A stretch of 64,000 nucleotides of DNA, from NCBI GenBank assembly GCA_965178125.1, contig OZ237765.1, positions 248,001 through 312,000 of the forward strand, in the 5' to 3' direction. Numbering within the stretch: the first letter of the stretch is position 1; every line of letters starts with the position of its first letter. The DNA is from Bilabrum cf. latius (Eukaryota > Bigyra: Bicosoecida > Bigyra > Bicosoecida). This document shows, piece after piece, positions 24,770 through 35,900 of the stretch. The notes beneath the pieces are model-generated. The model was not told the origin of the DNA, did not search any database, and saw only the letters and a program-made list of their open reading frames with translations. Position numbers and translations under genes: made by a program.

Positions 24770-26254
24770 TTAGTGTGCCCCCTGGGTCCTCTTGCTCTGA
24801 TCCACCGTGCAATGCACCTTGCTGCCCTGCCCACCCGCAGGCATGCCTAGCAACACAGTCACGTCGTGCAGCCCCTGCCCCATGCTGTTGGCCTGTTCCC
24901 TGGTGCTGGGCAGAGGGGCCACGCTGTAGGGAACAGGGGTGCTCGACACTAGCGTGCAATGCACCTCCCGGATGGGCACATCAGGGAACAACAAATCCTT
25001 GGAGAAATCGATCGTCACGTTGGTAGCGCCCTCTCGCACGGCCGCCGACTCAGTTGCCCTGGTGCCTTTGGCCACGAAGACAGTGTCGATGCTGTTGGAC
25101 TCAATCGTCACACCAGAAACGTCGGTAAAGGTGCCGTCCAGGACGATGGTGTCGTTCTTGTAGCTGCGGTTGCCCTCGGCCCACCACCGGTTGTTGGCAA
25201 CCACCAGGCCCTCCACCGTGCTGCTGCGGTTAGCGCGGAGCACCAGATTGCCCCTGGCGAGGAACAGATTACCGGTTGCAACCATCGATTTGCAGTCCGT
25301 GATGACGAGTGGGGTGAAGTCCAGGTACGAATCTTTCACGGAGCCCAACCCGTTTTCGATCTCTATCCCGCGGCCGCCCTCCGTGGTCATCAGGTTCCAG
25401 GTGTGCACGCCCTCTATCTTGTTCGCGCCGTTTTGGCTCTTGATACCCACCAGGCCGCTCCAGATGATCACGTCTTGCACGTAACAGTCGTGCTGATCGC
25501 CTTCCAGCGAGATGCACGTGGCGGTCAGGTTGCTGCTCGGAGCACTTGCTCCGGTGCTCGCCTACCGCGCGTGCGCGCTGGGAAGGTACGGCGGCTCCTG
25601 GCCCAGCCAGGAATGGTGGATGTATCCGGCCCCGGTGCCAGTCATGCGGATGCCATACTCTGTGAAGCCGTACACCATGAGAGCCGGGCCCATGTTCACG
25701 TTCTGGCCGTTCCACATCGCCACTGCTGTGCTTGCCAGGCCCTGACCGTTGATCGTTAGGCGCTCCAAGTTGATGTTTTTGGCAGAATCGCCCCTGTCGT
25801 CCGTTTCCTCTCCGATTTGCAACAGGGTTGCGCCCACTGGAAACGAGCCGAGCAGCGCTGAGATCGTGCCGCCTCGTATGTTGTAGTTTGTGTACCCACT
25901 CGGAAATTTCACGGTGCCACCGACGGCCCAGTTGCCACCAGAGAGGTCTAGCGTAGCAGAATTGAGGTTGCAGAAGCTGTCCTTAGCTGGCGCGCACCCC
26001 GCTGCACCAGTCATCGCGCTGATCGCCTTGCTCACGGCGCCAAGGCTATCAGTTTCACCGGTCGGATCCCCACCAAACTACACAGGAGAAAAAATTGCTG
26101 CTTCAGTCGCTTGTGCAGAGTGTGGCGGCACGTAGGCCTGGCCGAGGACCGAACGAATGGCGGCGTGTCGGTGGCCTGGGAAGGACTCGAGGTGTGGGAT
26201 CGAGGAGCTCGCTGCCAAAGTAAGACCAGCCAAAACGGTTAATGCATGTATCAT
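24770..26254 (-). CDS. Secreted pectate-lyase-like parallel beta-helix protein
   Basis: Open frame of 495 codons from ATG 26254 to TAA 24772-24770, one of only two visible TAA stops. The N-terminus MIHALTVLAGLTLAASSS is a signal peptide. Next comes a nucleotide-switch-like FGGDPTGETDSLGAVSKAI stretch typical of the start of pectate-lyase-3 / QRT3-like helices (compare FGAxGDGxTDD), then rungs such as LDLSGGNWAVGGTVKFP, INLERLTINGQG and GVHTWNL with many N-glycosylation sites. In-frame TAGs lie at 26080-26078, directly before the FGGDP block, and 25564-25562. The first TAG is preceded by a pyrimidine tract and could mimic a 3' splice site, but the upstream frame is open and encodes the signal peptide, so readthrough is simpler. 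Substrate unknown; a cell-wall or mucilage polysaccharide is inferred. Confidence 0.82.
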
Positions 26255-26393
26255 GTCGTCTTCGAACTATTGAGTTTGCTGGTTGTGGTGGGCCACCACA
26301 TGCTGCAGTTGCAGTTGCAGAATTTTTTGGTTCCGCTGCAACTTTGAAGATCCTGTCACGGCGCATCATCCGGCACATACCGTATCAATCAGC

Positions 26394-27413
26394 ATGGCTG
26401 GAGCCGCAAGCTCTGGATTTTCAAAACTGTCTGCTGAATAGGTCAAGTTCTGGGATGAGAACGGCTATCTTATCGTAGATAGTGTGTTTGATGCGTCCGA
26501 AGTATCGGAGCTACGATAGGCATACGATGAAGTATTGCGAGTTTGCGGCCGTGACGATATACCAGATCGGTATGCAGGCGAGAATCTAGAGCTTTGGATC
26601 GATGTCAGGCCGCCTGAAGGCACACCTGCAGGCCTGGAAAGAGCGAAACACGTCCGTAAGGTGGAGTGGCCCAACCTGCTACACGCCGGATTTGAGAAAT
26701 ACAGGACGTCAGATAAGCTACGAAAGCTGGCATGGCCATTGATGCATGGCGGATCGCTTCGTACGGCTTCCACCACACCAGAGGACTGCGTTGCATCGAC
26801 TGCGCCCATTGATTACGAAAAAGCTGCCGCCTCCCTAGATACCTCCAGCGGCACACCCGCCGGAGACATCAAGAGCTACAAGTGCTAGATAAACTTTAAG
26901 ATGCCCGGTGGAGCCGTGGATTTCCCTTGGCACCAGGATATCCGCCCGGTTCCGGCGTTTGTGGATTAGGGCAGAAACTATGTCCAGACAATCATCGCAG
27001 TCGACGACCACACGAAAGAGAACGGCTGCCTGTGGCTGTGCCCAGGCACGCACACGCTAGGCGACCTGAAGGTGAAGCGGTACGAGAAAGGAGCCATCGA
27101 GAAGAGCGTGGACATCAGCAAGGCCGTGCCCTGCGAGGCCACGGCAGGGAGCGTGATCATGTTCAAGTCGTTCTTGGTGCACGGCTCCAAGCCCAACACG
27201 ACGGACAAGCCGCGCAGAGCATTTATCAATGGGTTGGTGCACGGCATGTCCACTACCATGGGCAGGTGGACCTGGCGAGGCGGCCATCCGGTGCCCATCA
27301 CTTCGGACCACGATTACTCGGCTCTCAGGGCCCAAATGGGACTAACGACGGACCCGCACGCGCTACAGTGGACAGAAACGGGATGGAAAGGAAAGTCCAG
27401 TGATGAAAAGTGA
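26394..27413 (+). CDS. Phytanoyl-CoA dioxygenase family (PhyH) Fe(II)/2-oxoglutarate oxygenase
   Basis: 339 residues, no intron, ATG 26394 to TGA 27411-27413. The N-terminus LSAExVKFWDENGYLIVDS matches the PhyH start (LTxEQVxFxxENGYLVV), with the first TAG (26439) exactly at the usual Gln. Fe ligands are visible: PWHQD (His180, Asp182) and FLVHGS (His263), followed by KPRRAF, whose Arg probably binds 2-oxoglutarate. Other TAGs lie at 26517 (ELRxAYDEV), 26886 (KCxINFKMPGG) and 26967 (FVDxGRNYVQ). Each lies inside conserved family blocks, so truncation at any of them would destroy the fold. PhyH enzymes hydroxylate acyl-CoAs or small natural products; the actual substrate cannot be read from sequence. 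Transcribed divergently from the beta-helix gene, 140 bp away. Confidence 0.92.
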
Positions 27414-27774
27414 TGGTTTTGGCTGCAGGACGAGTACGTGGCAGGTGAGGCTGCTGGCCGCCTGTCGATGCTGCCGTGCAGCAGGCAAGTGCTTCGCTCC
27501 GATCGTCTCGGGTCGGCTTTTCTCAGCCCACCCAGGACATAGCATGGTGGCGCGGCTGCTCACTTCTAATTGTTTATTTGCGTTGCACGGCCTTAGCTGC
27601 TCCAGACCCTGCTCCTGATCTTGCGTGCTCCAGACTAGACAATCAAGCGGCGTGCAATCCTGATTAGATTAGCAATGACAGACAGAGTGTAAACAGCGTA
27701 CAAGGCAGGCAAAGCTAAATTTACTAGCTAAGCTCCAGCAGCGAGCATCCGGATAGCTTCGGGCCAACAACGCC
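27414..27774. other. Convergent intergenic region, nothing recognised
   Basis: 361 bp between the PhyH stop and the PH-domain gene stop. It presumably holds both 3' untranslated regions. No ORF, RNA gene or repeat stands out. Confidence 0.6.
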
Positions 27775-30684
27775 TCACATGACGCTTCGCCGGAACCTGT
27801 AGGTGAAGAGCTTCCCGATGGAGTCCACCGCGGCGTTAATCGTGTCAACCCAGTGGCTGGCCTCCCCCACGATGCTCACACCCTCCTGCTGCAAGACCGG
27901 TCGCAAGTAGTAGGTCCGTCGCCTGGGATGCGCCACCTCGAACGCCTCTGGGTACTTGGCGCGCATCCCGTCCGCCTGGGAGGGCCCCGCCAGTGTCCCC
28001 GTGAGGTCGATGCTCGCCTTCGCCTCGGAGGGAGCAGCGTCCGTGTCGTAGTAGTACAGCCACACGGCGGTAATCACCTCGTCCAGGAGGATACCTTTGC
28101 CCACCTCGGTCGGCTGCCAGCCCACGGTGTCGGGCCCAACCACCCGCACCTCCGTGTGGACCACAACCCGGAAGAACCGCTGGCTCCAAGACCGGAACAT
28201 GCCCTTGGAGGCCTTCTTCCACAGCCAGCCCTTGAGCACGCATCGCCTGAGAGTCTGCCCCTCCGCGAGCTCTAGCACCTGCCTCCCCTGGCGAACCCTC
28301 GCGCGGAACTTTCGTCGGTGCTCCAGGGGCGGGAGGGCGGCCAGGGCACGCCTCGCACTCTCCTTGATGTTCTCCACGTACTCGTCCTCGGACATGTCTC
28401 CGCGGCCGCCAGAGGCACTGCCTCCATCGCCCACCCCCTCTCCGTCCTCCTCGATGCTCCCACTTGCTCGCGGGCCCCCGCCTAGGCTGCCACGCGACTC
28501 GCCAGACCCGCGGCTGCGGCCGTAGCTCCCCCCACGGCCACCGCTTCCAGCCTCTCGACCATACCCCGCCATCGATCCTGCTGCCGCGCCACTGCCCACG
28601 CCCATACCACCGGCCATTCGGTGGTCAAACTCGTCCCCTCTGTCAACACCCATGCGGCCACTGCCGCCAGCCCCGCCGTAGCTCTAGCTGCTCTCCTCGT
28701 CATACCCAGCCCCTGATCCGATCCCGGCTCCTGATCCGATCCCACGGCCCCCCATCCTGATCCTCCTCTCGCCCAGCTCAGCGTCGCGCTCGTCCTCCTC
28801 CTCGCCATCGCCGTACGCAGGCTCCATCTCGCGACCCATGTTCCGGTGCCCGCGTCCCATCCCCGCCCCACTCGTCACGCGCCCCGCAGAGCCTCGCCCC
28901 ATCCTACTCGTCACACCGGCAGAACCCTCCGTCCCGTCCCTGCTGCCACTGCCCCGGCTCGCAATGCTGCTTAGCTCACCGTCCCAGGCCCCTCCCCCCC
29001 GGGTTACGCCCCCCCCGAGGGCCTCCCTCTCCTCGGGTGTCCACGCCTCACTCGTCACATCGGCACCCGCCCTTGTTCCCCGGTGCGACGCTGCGAGGCT
29101 GGGGTCGGCGGGGATGCGCGCGCTCACGCCGGCGAAGGCCTGCTGCCCCTGCCCATACTCCATGCTGCCACCGGGGGACGAGTCGGAGCGGGCCGCGACT
29201 GCGGCTTCGTCGCCTCTGGAGCGACGCAGCCCGTCAGATTCTCGATCCCAGCGCTTCTGGTCCGACTACTCCTGCTGCTGCTGCTGCTGGATCCGGCCCA
29301 GGCCCAGCCCCCTCCCCGGCATGACCTGGGCGTCGTCATCGTGTCCCCCCTGGCCGGGACCCACCCTGCTGGCCAGAGGGGCCGCACCGGACGACGGCGA
29401 TATTCGGTGTGACGAGTGACCCCCCTGTTGGGAGGCCATTTCCTGCGCGCTCCTCAGGGGCCCCTCGGCGTCCAGGGCCAGGTCCGTCCCCATTGCGGGG
29501 ACACCCCCGTCGTTCGAGGCGGCGAAGCTCCCGGCCTCCCCGGACCCGTTCCTGCTGCCGGTCCTGCCCCCCGTTTGGCTGCTCTCGTCGCTCTCGAAGC
29601 TCTTGCCCAGCGCACCGTACTGGTTCCCTCCCTTCCCGGCACCTGGAGAGTGCTCGATCCCCACCCCTCCGGAGGCGTCCGAGCTGCTGAAGGCTGGGCC
29701 CTGCTGGCCGAGCGCCTGGGCCGCAGTGCCGGTCACCAAGGCCTGGTCCCTGGGAGAAGAGTTTCTGCGGACGAGTGCGCGGTGGGAAGCTCCCGCGTCC
29801 GGGGAATTCGCCCCGCCCCCCACCTCACCGTGTGCTCCTTCCAAAGGACCGTCCTCGTCTAGAGAGCTGCCTCCCGCCGCGTGACTGGTTTGCCTGCCCG
29901 ATGATGATTGCAATGCATCCGTTACGATTGGATTCGTGGATCCTGCTCGGCTGCTGCCGCCACTCGCAGCTTCCCTGTTGGTGCTCCCGGCACGAGAATC
30001 ACTGTCACCGCCGCCGCCGCGGCCTCTGCCAGGGCGAGCCAGGCCGTTGCCGGCGTCGCTCTTTTCTTCATTCCCTGTTGCAGATGCTGCTGCTTTCGAT
30101 TCACCAGCTGCTGGCAGTCGCGCTGAGCTGCTCTGTTCTGATGCGCCTGCACCGAACTAACCCGATGCTTGGGAGCTCGACCCTAGGCGCAGTAGGCTCC
30201 TCCCGACGCTTGCTCCGCTAGATGGTGGAGTAGTTTCGCTGCCTGGCTCACCTGTCCCGTGCTCGCTCGGTGACCTAGATGTCGATGGAGTTGGATTCAG
30301 CGACGACGCCGCAGATTTCTTGCCTGTCTTTCCTTTCAGGCTCAGAAGGCTCCTACCGCTAGACCCAGCCTTCAATGTTAGCTTACTGCGCGCAGCTGAG
30401 CCAGTAAGAGATGCAGTGCTCTCCGTATCCGTGCGCTACGAGGATGGAATTCTAAGCCTGCTTGAGCTAGCGCCGTGTTGTGCAACTTGAAGTGTGGACG
30501 GCTAGGCTCCTTGTCCTCGGGACCCCAATTTGAGCAAGCTTCTCCCAGCTGATGGCCCACCGCCGGCTTTGGCTAGAAGCATTCTCCCACCCGACGGACG
30601 CGGCCCCTGCGGTCCCTGCGGTCGACTGGGAACGCTGCCGCCCGCTTTATCCCCTGCCCTTGTTCCAGGACTAGTTGCCGACAT
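27775..30684 (-). CDS. PH-domain protein with a long disordered N-terminus
   Basis: Open frame of 970 codons from ATG 30684 to TGA 27777-27775 through five TAGs (first bases 30504, 30438, 30159, 29268, 28686). Residues about 817-957 form a pleckstrin-homology-like domain beginning VLKGWLWKKASKGMFRSWSQ, with the expected basic strand-1/2 loop and a C-terminal helix (HWVDTINAAVDSI). It probably binds phosphoinositides or a protein partner at a membrane. The first 220 residues carry three to four copies of a short motif GRSLLxL(G/K). The middle is Gly/Ser-rich with an acidic patch, and one TAG directly follows a poly-Gln run plus Glu. The PH call is by pattern; the motif repeats match no family I know. 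Confidence 0.75.
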
Positions 30685-30921
30685 ACTGCGTTCAAACACG
30701 TGCTTTCAGCACTCCAAAGCTTTGTTTGAACTAATCTAAAACGCGAAGTATGCAGCTTGCAACTGGCTAGGGCGGCGTGTCGATGCCGCGTTCATGTCCG
30801 TCGCAAATCGACATCCACACATCCACACGTTGCAACCGCCGCCGGCGGCGGCTGATGACCAAGATTCGTTCGTTCGTTCGCTGGCCAATCACAGTCTTAC
30901 TTCCATCAGGCTAGCCGACCT

Positions 30922-32534
30922 ATGTCAAGCTCAACCGAGGTAGGGGTTGCATTTGCTTTGGTCATTGGTTCAGGGCTGGCAACGGGATTGGGAGCCGCTC
31001 TAGTGTTCTGGAATAGCTGCATCGCGCTGGCAAATCGCAAGGTTCTAGCAGGATGTCTAGCAGTCTCAGCAGGCGTGATGCTTTACGTTTCGTTTATTGA
31101 GATTTTTATCAAATCGCTTGATGGTTTCAGCGAGTCTGGCCTGTCTGAGTCCGCAGCGTACGCGGTTACTACTACTAGTTTTTTTTCGGGCATGCTGATC
31201 ATTGTGCTGCTTGACGTCCTGGTTCGATTCATTGACCCTACTGCCGCCGAAATAACGCATGCTGACGAAGTAGATCTTCCCTCGGGCCAGCGTCTCTAGC
31301 ATGATCTGTCCCTGCCGGACCACGAGCCCGAATACAGCGAGTTCCAATCCGGTAAAGTCAGCCCCCCAGGCCGCCTGTCAAAGAACGCGTCTGCCCCAAG
31401 CTACGGCTCAAAAGAGTCATCAGAGGCCGAAAGCAGACATCTCGAAAGCGTTGCCTCTCCGCAAGCAGTTGAACTGGGCTCAAGACCCAGAATGGACGAA
31501 TCGGCAGGAGCGAGCAACGCCTCCGGGGCCTGCAAGGCGAGCACAGGGAATGCAGCAGCTGCTTCGGTTGGTCAGGGCGCAGACGAATCCCCGACGGAAA
31601 TGGCTGCTGATTTGGAGAGCGGTCTTGGTCGCGGGTCCTAGCCCGAGGAGTCGGAAGAGCAGCACGCCGAGCGAGCCGCTAGCCAACCAGAGGACGCAGC
31701 CAAAGCGGCGGGGGCCTCCGGTTGTAGCGATGCGGCCACTACTAGCAGCGGGACGGCGGTCCAAGTCGGTCGCAAGCGCACCTAGCCGGCCCAACAGCTG
31801 TAGTAGCGGGTCTCAGACGACTCGGAATCACAAAATGCCGCCCCCCCAGCCGATCCGAGGCTGATGCGCATGGGGCTGATGACGGCCATCGCGCTGGGTC
31901 TTCACAATCTTCCGGAGGGGCTGGCTACACTGGTGGGTGAGTAGAATGCGAAATGCAACGGGGTTACATTTCGCTGACCCCCCCTCGCTTCCACTGGGCT
32001 AGGGAGGGCAGCACCTGCACCCCTTAATGCTCGCATGCCGAGTCCCTGACTATCATCATACCTGCCCCATTCTCGATCCCATGTGTCGCATTCGGATCAT
32101 CGCATGTTTTCGCGCCCTGTCATATCACTCATCACACCTACGCAGGAGCACTGGATGACCCCAGGGTGGGGGCGGGGTTGGCAGTGGCGATTGGACTCCA
32201 CAACATCCCCGAGGGAATCAGCGTGGCACTTCCGGTTTACTACGCTACGGGGTCGAGGTGGAGGGCCTTCGGGTACGCGTTGTTGTCCGGGGTGGCCGAG
32301 CCAATTGGGGCACTCATCGGGTGGCTGGCCCTCCGGTCCACCGCAGACGGGGACATTTCGCCGATGGCTTACGGAGTCGTGTTCGGGCTGGTGGGCGGGA
32401 TGATGACGTACCTGTGTTTCCACGAGTTGATTCCAACGGCGCTGCGGTACGATCCCAAGAATGAAGTCACGACCAGGTGCATCGTAGGGGGCATGGCTGT
32501 GATGGCGCTTTCGCTGGTGCTGTTCTAGCTGTAA
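30922..32534 (+). CDS. ZIP-family divalent metal transporter
   Basis: Exons 30922-31936 and 32146-32534 with a 209-bp GT-AG intron (donor GTGG|GTGAGT, acceptor ACGCAG|GAGCA, phase 1). The 467-residue product has three N-terminal TMs, a long hydrophilic loop, then the metal-coordinating helices HNLPEGLAT and HNIPEGISVALPVYYA. These signatures are those of ZupT/GufA-like ZIP proteins importing zinc or other divalent cations into the cytosol. Six TAGs are read through (31297, 31639, 31783, 31801, 31804, 32526); a tandem TAG TAG pair follows Ala-Gln-Gln-Leu in the loop. The last TAG is the penultimate codon, followed by CTG and the TAA stop. Reading TAG as stop would sever the N-terminal TMs from the HNxPEG helices. 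Confidence 0.93.
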
Positions 32535-32974
32535 GGGGTGAAAGGTGAGGGGTGGGGGCGGGATGGGATGGGAGGGAGAGAAATTTGATCGCTCTTAGCA
32601 GGCTGTGTATTTGATCGCAATGGCCCCTGGTGCAGATCTGCCGGTGGTGCGCCCACGAGCTGCTCAAGGTGATTTAAAGCCACAGCGCCACGTGTGGCTC
32701 CATAGTATACTTTTATATGGAACATGCATTATATGACTTGGCCCGGACCTCTCACTGGCGGGGGCTTGGTGTAGGTGGCATGATTGCCTCCGCTCGCGTA
32801 AAGTGCACTGCACGGTTGTGTTTTCCATGGATGGGCGCGAGGCGCGGCGGTAGAACTACCACAAGCATCCCATCGCTTCCTAGATCGCTTCAAGGGCTTG
32901 AAGCTTGCGGCAGAGGCGGGTCTGCATCGGATTGGGACTACGTTAGCAGTCGTTTGCGGCTGTCTTCGTCTAAT
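32535..32974. other. Spacer between ZIP and ABCA genes
   Basis: 440 bp. An open frame extends upstream of the ABCA start from 32717 but has no family resemblance, and the ABCA N-terminus ([15 protein letters not shown]) fits ATG 32975. Otherwise nothing recognised; it probably contains the ZIP 3' UTR and the ABCA promoter. Confidence 0.5.
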
Positions 32975-35900
32975 ATGAATTTCTGGCGCCATCTGGGCCT
33001 TGCGCTGTGGAAGACATGGTTGTGAGATTCAGAAATAATCGCTAGAGACAGTATTTCACAACCACTAAACGCATGATAGCATGTATATATATTCTTTATG
33101 GCCAACTGATTGCAGAACCAAGGTGCGGAACACATGTTCCTGCCTGTGCGAGTTTTTCCTTCCGGTGATCTTCGTTGGGCTCATGGTCGCGCTTTACGGC
33201 AGTTCCCATCCACAAGACGTCCCAGACACGACGTATGAATGCAGCAGTACTGCAATGACTGGCTGTGAGACGCTGTGGAGGCCTGCGAGCTCTTTGCTGG
33301 TCTAGTTGTGATTTCATGCGCGATCGTGGTTTGCCTGCGCTCTTTCGTTATCCGCAGCCCGGTTCGACTTTGCGCTGCTGCCATACGCTTTGAATATAAC
33401 GAATCAACGGCTTGCTATCGTTGGCGATGATACTGCGAGGTCCAATTTCCTGGACCATCTGGCGGACTGGTACCCTGGCCTGGATCCCGTCACCGCCGAC
33501 AAGCTGAAGTGCGAGGCCCTTGAGGTGACGCCCCTGGCCGTGCCCCCGTACGCCACTCGCGGCGGAGAAGGGGAAGAAGCCCGCGCTGCGGGTAAGCACG
33601 AAAACCTCTTCGGCGAGCCCGTGGTGGACGACGGCGCTACCGTCGCGACCGCCAACCCCGGCGTCGTGCTGGAATTCGACTCCGAATCCTCCATGGAGTC
33701 GTACGCGACTTCCTCGTCCTACGGCCGCGGCGACCACCCGTCCATTTACGCCGCCGTCGTGCTGTCCTCGGAGGGCCCCGACTGGTCCTACACCATCCGA
33801 GGCAACTCGAGCTTCCTGCCCCCCCTGCAGCCCAGCGTCAACCCCTACCAGCGGGACGTGACCCAGGGAACAATCGACAAGTACCTCTTCGCCGACTGGT
33901 TCAGCCCAGCCAGCGCCATGCCGGGAGCCAGCCACGATCTCCTCACCGCGCCCGCCTCGTTCTCCAGCATCCAGCTTGCTGTTGACAGGTACATCCTCGG
34001 GACGGCGGCACCGAGTAACGACTCCGGGTCCTCCGCGGCCTCTCTCGGCCTCGTGGCTGCGACGCTGCTGGAATTCAACTGCTCGGGAGCCCTGGATGAT
34101 CCGATCCTGGTGGGCAAGGTGGCGGATTTGCTCCGGTCTACGACCCTGTCCCCGCAGCGGGTGCAGGTGACCCCGTTTCCCATCACCGCTTTCAAGGGCA
34201 ACCAGTTCTTCAGCGCGGTGTCTCAGGTGTTCGGGCTCTTCCTGGTGCTGGGGTACTTTTATCCCGTGTCTCAGGTGATCGGATCGATCGTCAGCGAGAA
34301 GGAGACCAAAATTAGGGAGGGCATGCAGATGATGGGCATGGCGCCTGGGGCACTCGGGGGCGCGTGGCTCATCTACTTCTTCACGCAGTTCGGCGTGATT
34401 GCCATCATCAGCGCGACTCTGTTGAACTCGACTATGCTCAAGCATTCGAGCGGGGGGCTGCTGCTCCTGCAGTTCTGGCTGTTTGGGCTCAGCTGCACGG
34501 CCCTAGGCTACCTGCTGTCCACGTTCTTCAGTCGGTCCAAAATCGCTGCAGTCGTGGGCACCATCGTCTACGTGGCCGCGTTCTTCCCCTACTTTGCCGT
34601 GGACAACCCCGAGAAGGGCCACGGGGGCAAGATCGCTGCCTCTATCCTCTCACCCGTGGCCTTTGGCATCGGGCTGCAGGTCGTCTCGGACGTGGAGGCC
34701 AACGGGGTGGGTCTGACGATGGCCAACGTTAACATCCCCGTGGACAACGTGACCTTCGCGGAGACGCTGCTCATGCTGGCCGTGGACACGGTGCTCTACC
34801 TCGCCCTGGGATGGTACTTTGACAACGTAATCCCCCAGGAATTCGGAGTGGCCAAGCCCTGGTACTTCCCCGTGTCTCCGGACTACTGGTGCGGGGAGGG
34901 CGGGATGTGCCCCTTGAGGACGCAGCCCCCCGCGGACTACGACAATGACGGCCGCCAGCGGGTCTCCAGCGGGACCAGCAGTGTGACGAGTGCGGGAATG
35001 GAGGACGAGTCGGATCGCGGCGTGGAGCTCCGCGGGAAGAAGCCCCTCCTGGCTGCATCCGATGGCGCGGGCGAAGGCCTCTCGCCTGTGGGCACTGCCA
35101 AGGAGGGCAGGCGGGGCGCGGTGATCGAGGGGGTCGGAAGCCACCTCAAGCAGCTGGCCAACTAGGGCAGGAACATCAAGGTCAGGGGCCTGCGGAAGGA
35201 GTTCGACACGCCGGATGGAATCAAGGTGGCGGTGGACGACCTGGACATCGACATGTACGAGGGCCAGGTGTTCGCCCTCCTGGGACTCAACGGGGCGGGC
35301 AAGAGCACCACCATCAGCATGCTCACGGGCCTGATCGGCCCCAGCAAGGGCTACGCCAGCATCAAGGGGATGGACATCACCACCGGCATGGACAAGATCA
35401 GGCAGTCCATGGGGGTGTGTCCCCAGCACGACGTGCTCTGGGGAGAACTCACCGTCAAGGAGCACCTTCAGTTCTTCGCGGCCCTCAAGGGCGTCCCCGC
35501 TGACGAGGTGGACAAAGAGGTCGCGCAGAAGATCCGGGAGGTGGGTCTCACGGAGAAGGTCGAGGCGCCCTCGGCCTCCCTCTCCGGTGGCATGAAGCGC
35601 AAGCTGAGCGTGGCGATCGCGCTGATCGGAGGAAGCAAAGTCGTGTTCCTAGACGAGTGCACGAGCGGGATGGACCCGTGGTCCAGGCGAAGCACATGGG
35701 AGGTCATTTAGAACAACAAGGACGGCAGGATCATCGTCATGACGACACACTTCATGGACGAGGCCGACATTTTGGGAGACAGGATCGGGATCATGGCCGA
35801 CGGGAGGGTGCGTTGCTGCGGCAGCAGCATGTTCCTCAAGCAGCACTTCGGAGTCGGCTACAACCTGACCATGGTCAAGGAGCAGGACTGCACGGAGCAG

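Noticed and set aside
26040-26100. 3' splice site at TTTTTTCTCCTGTGTAG before FGGDP in the beta-helix gene
   Set aside because: The upstream frame is open, in phase and encodes a signal peptide, so no intron is needed; the TAG is consistent with sense decoding seen elsewhere. Not fully excluded.
32717-32974. Upstream extension of the ABCA first exon
   Set aside because: The family N-terminus begins at MNFWRHLG; the upstream residues look non-coding.
33301-33357. TGA within the ABCA frame at about 33308 taken as a recoded codon
   Set aside because: A 93-bp intron with GTGAGA donor and CCGCAG acceptor (33265-33357) joins the frames cleanly and removes it; TGA serves as terminator elsewhere.
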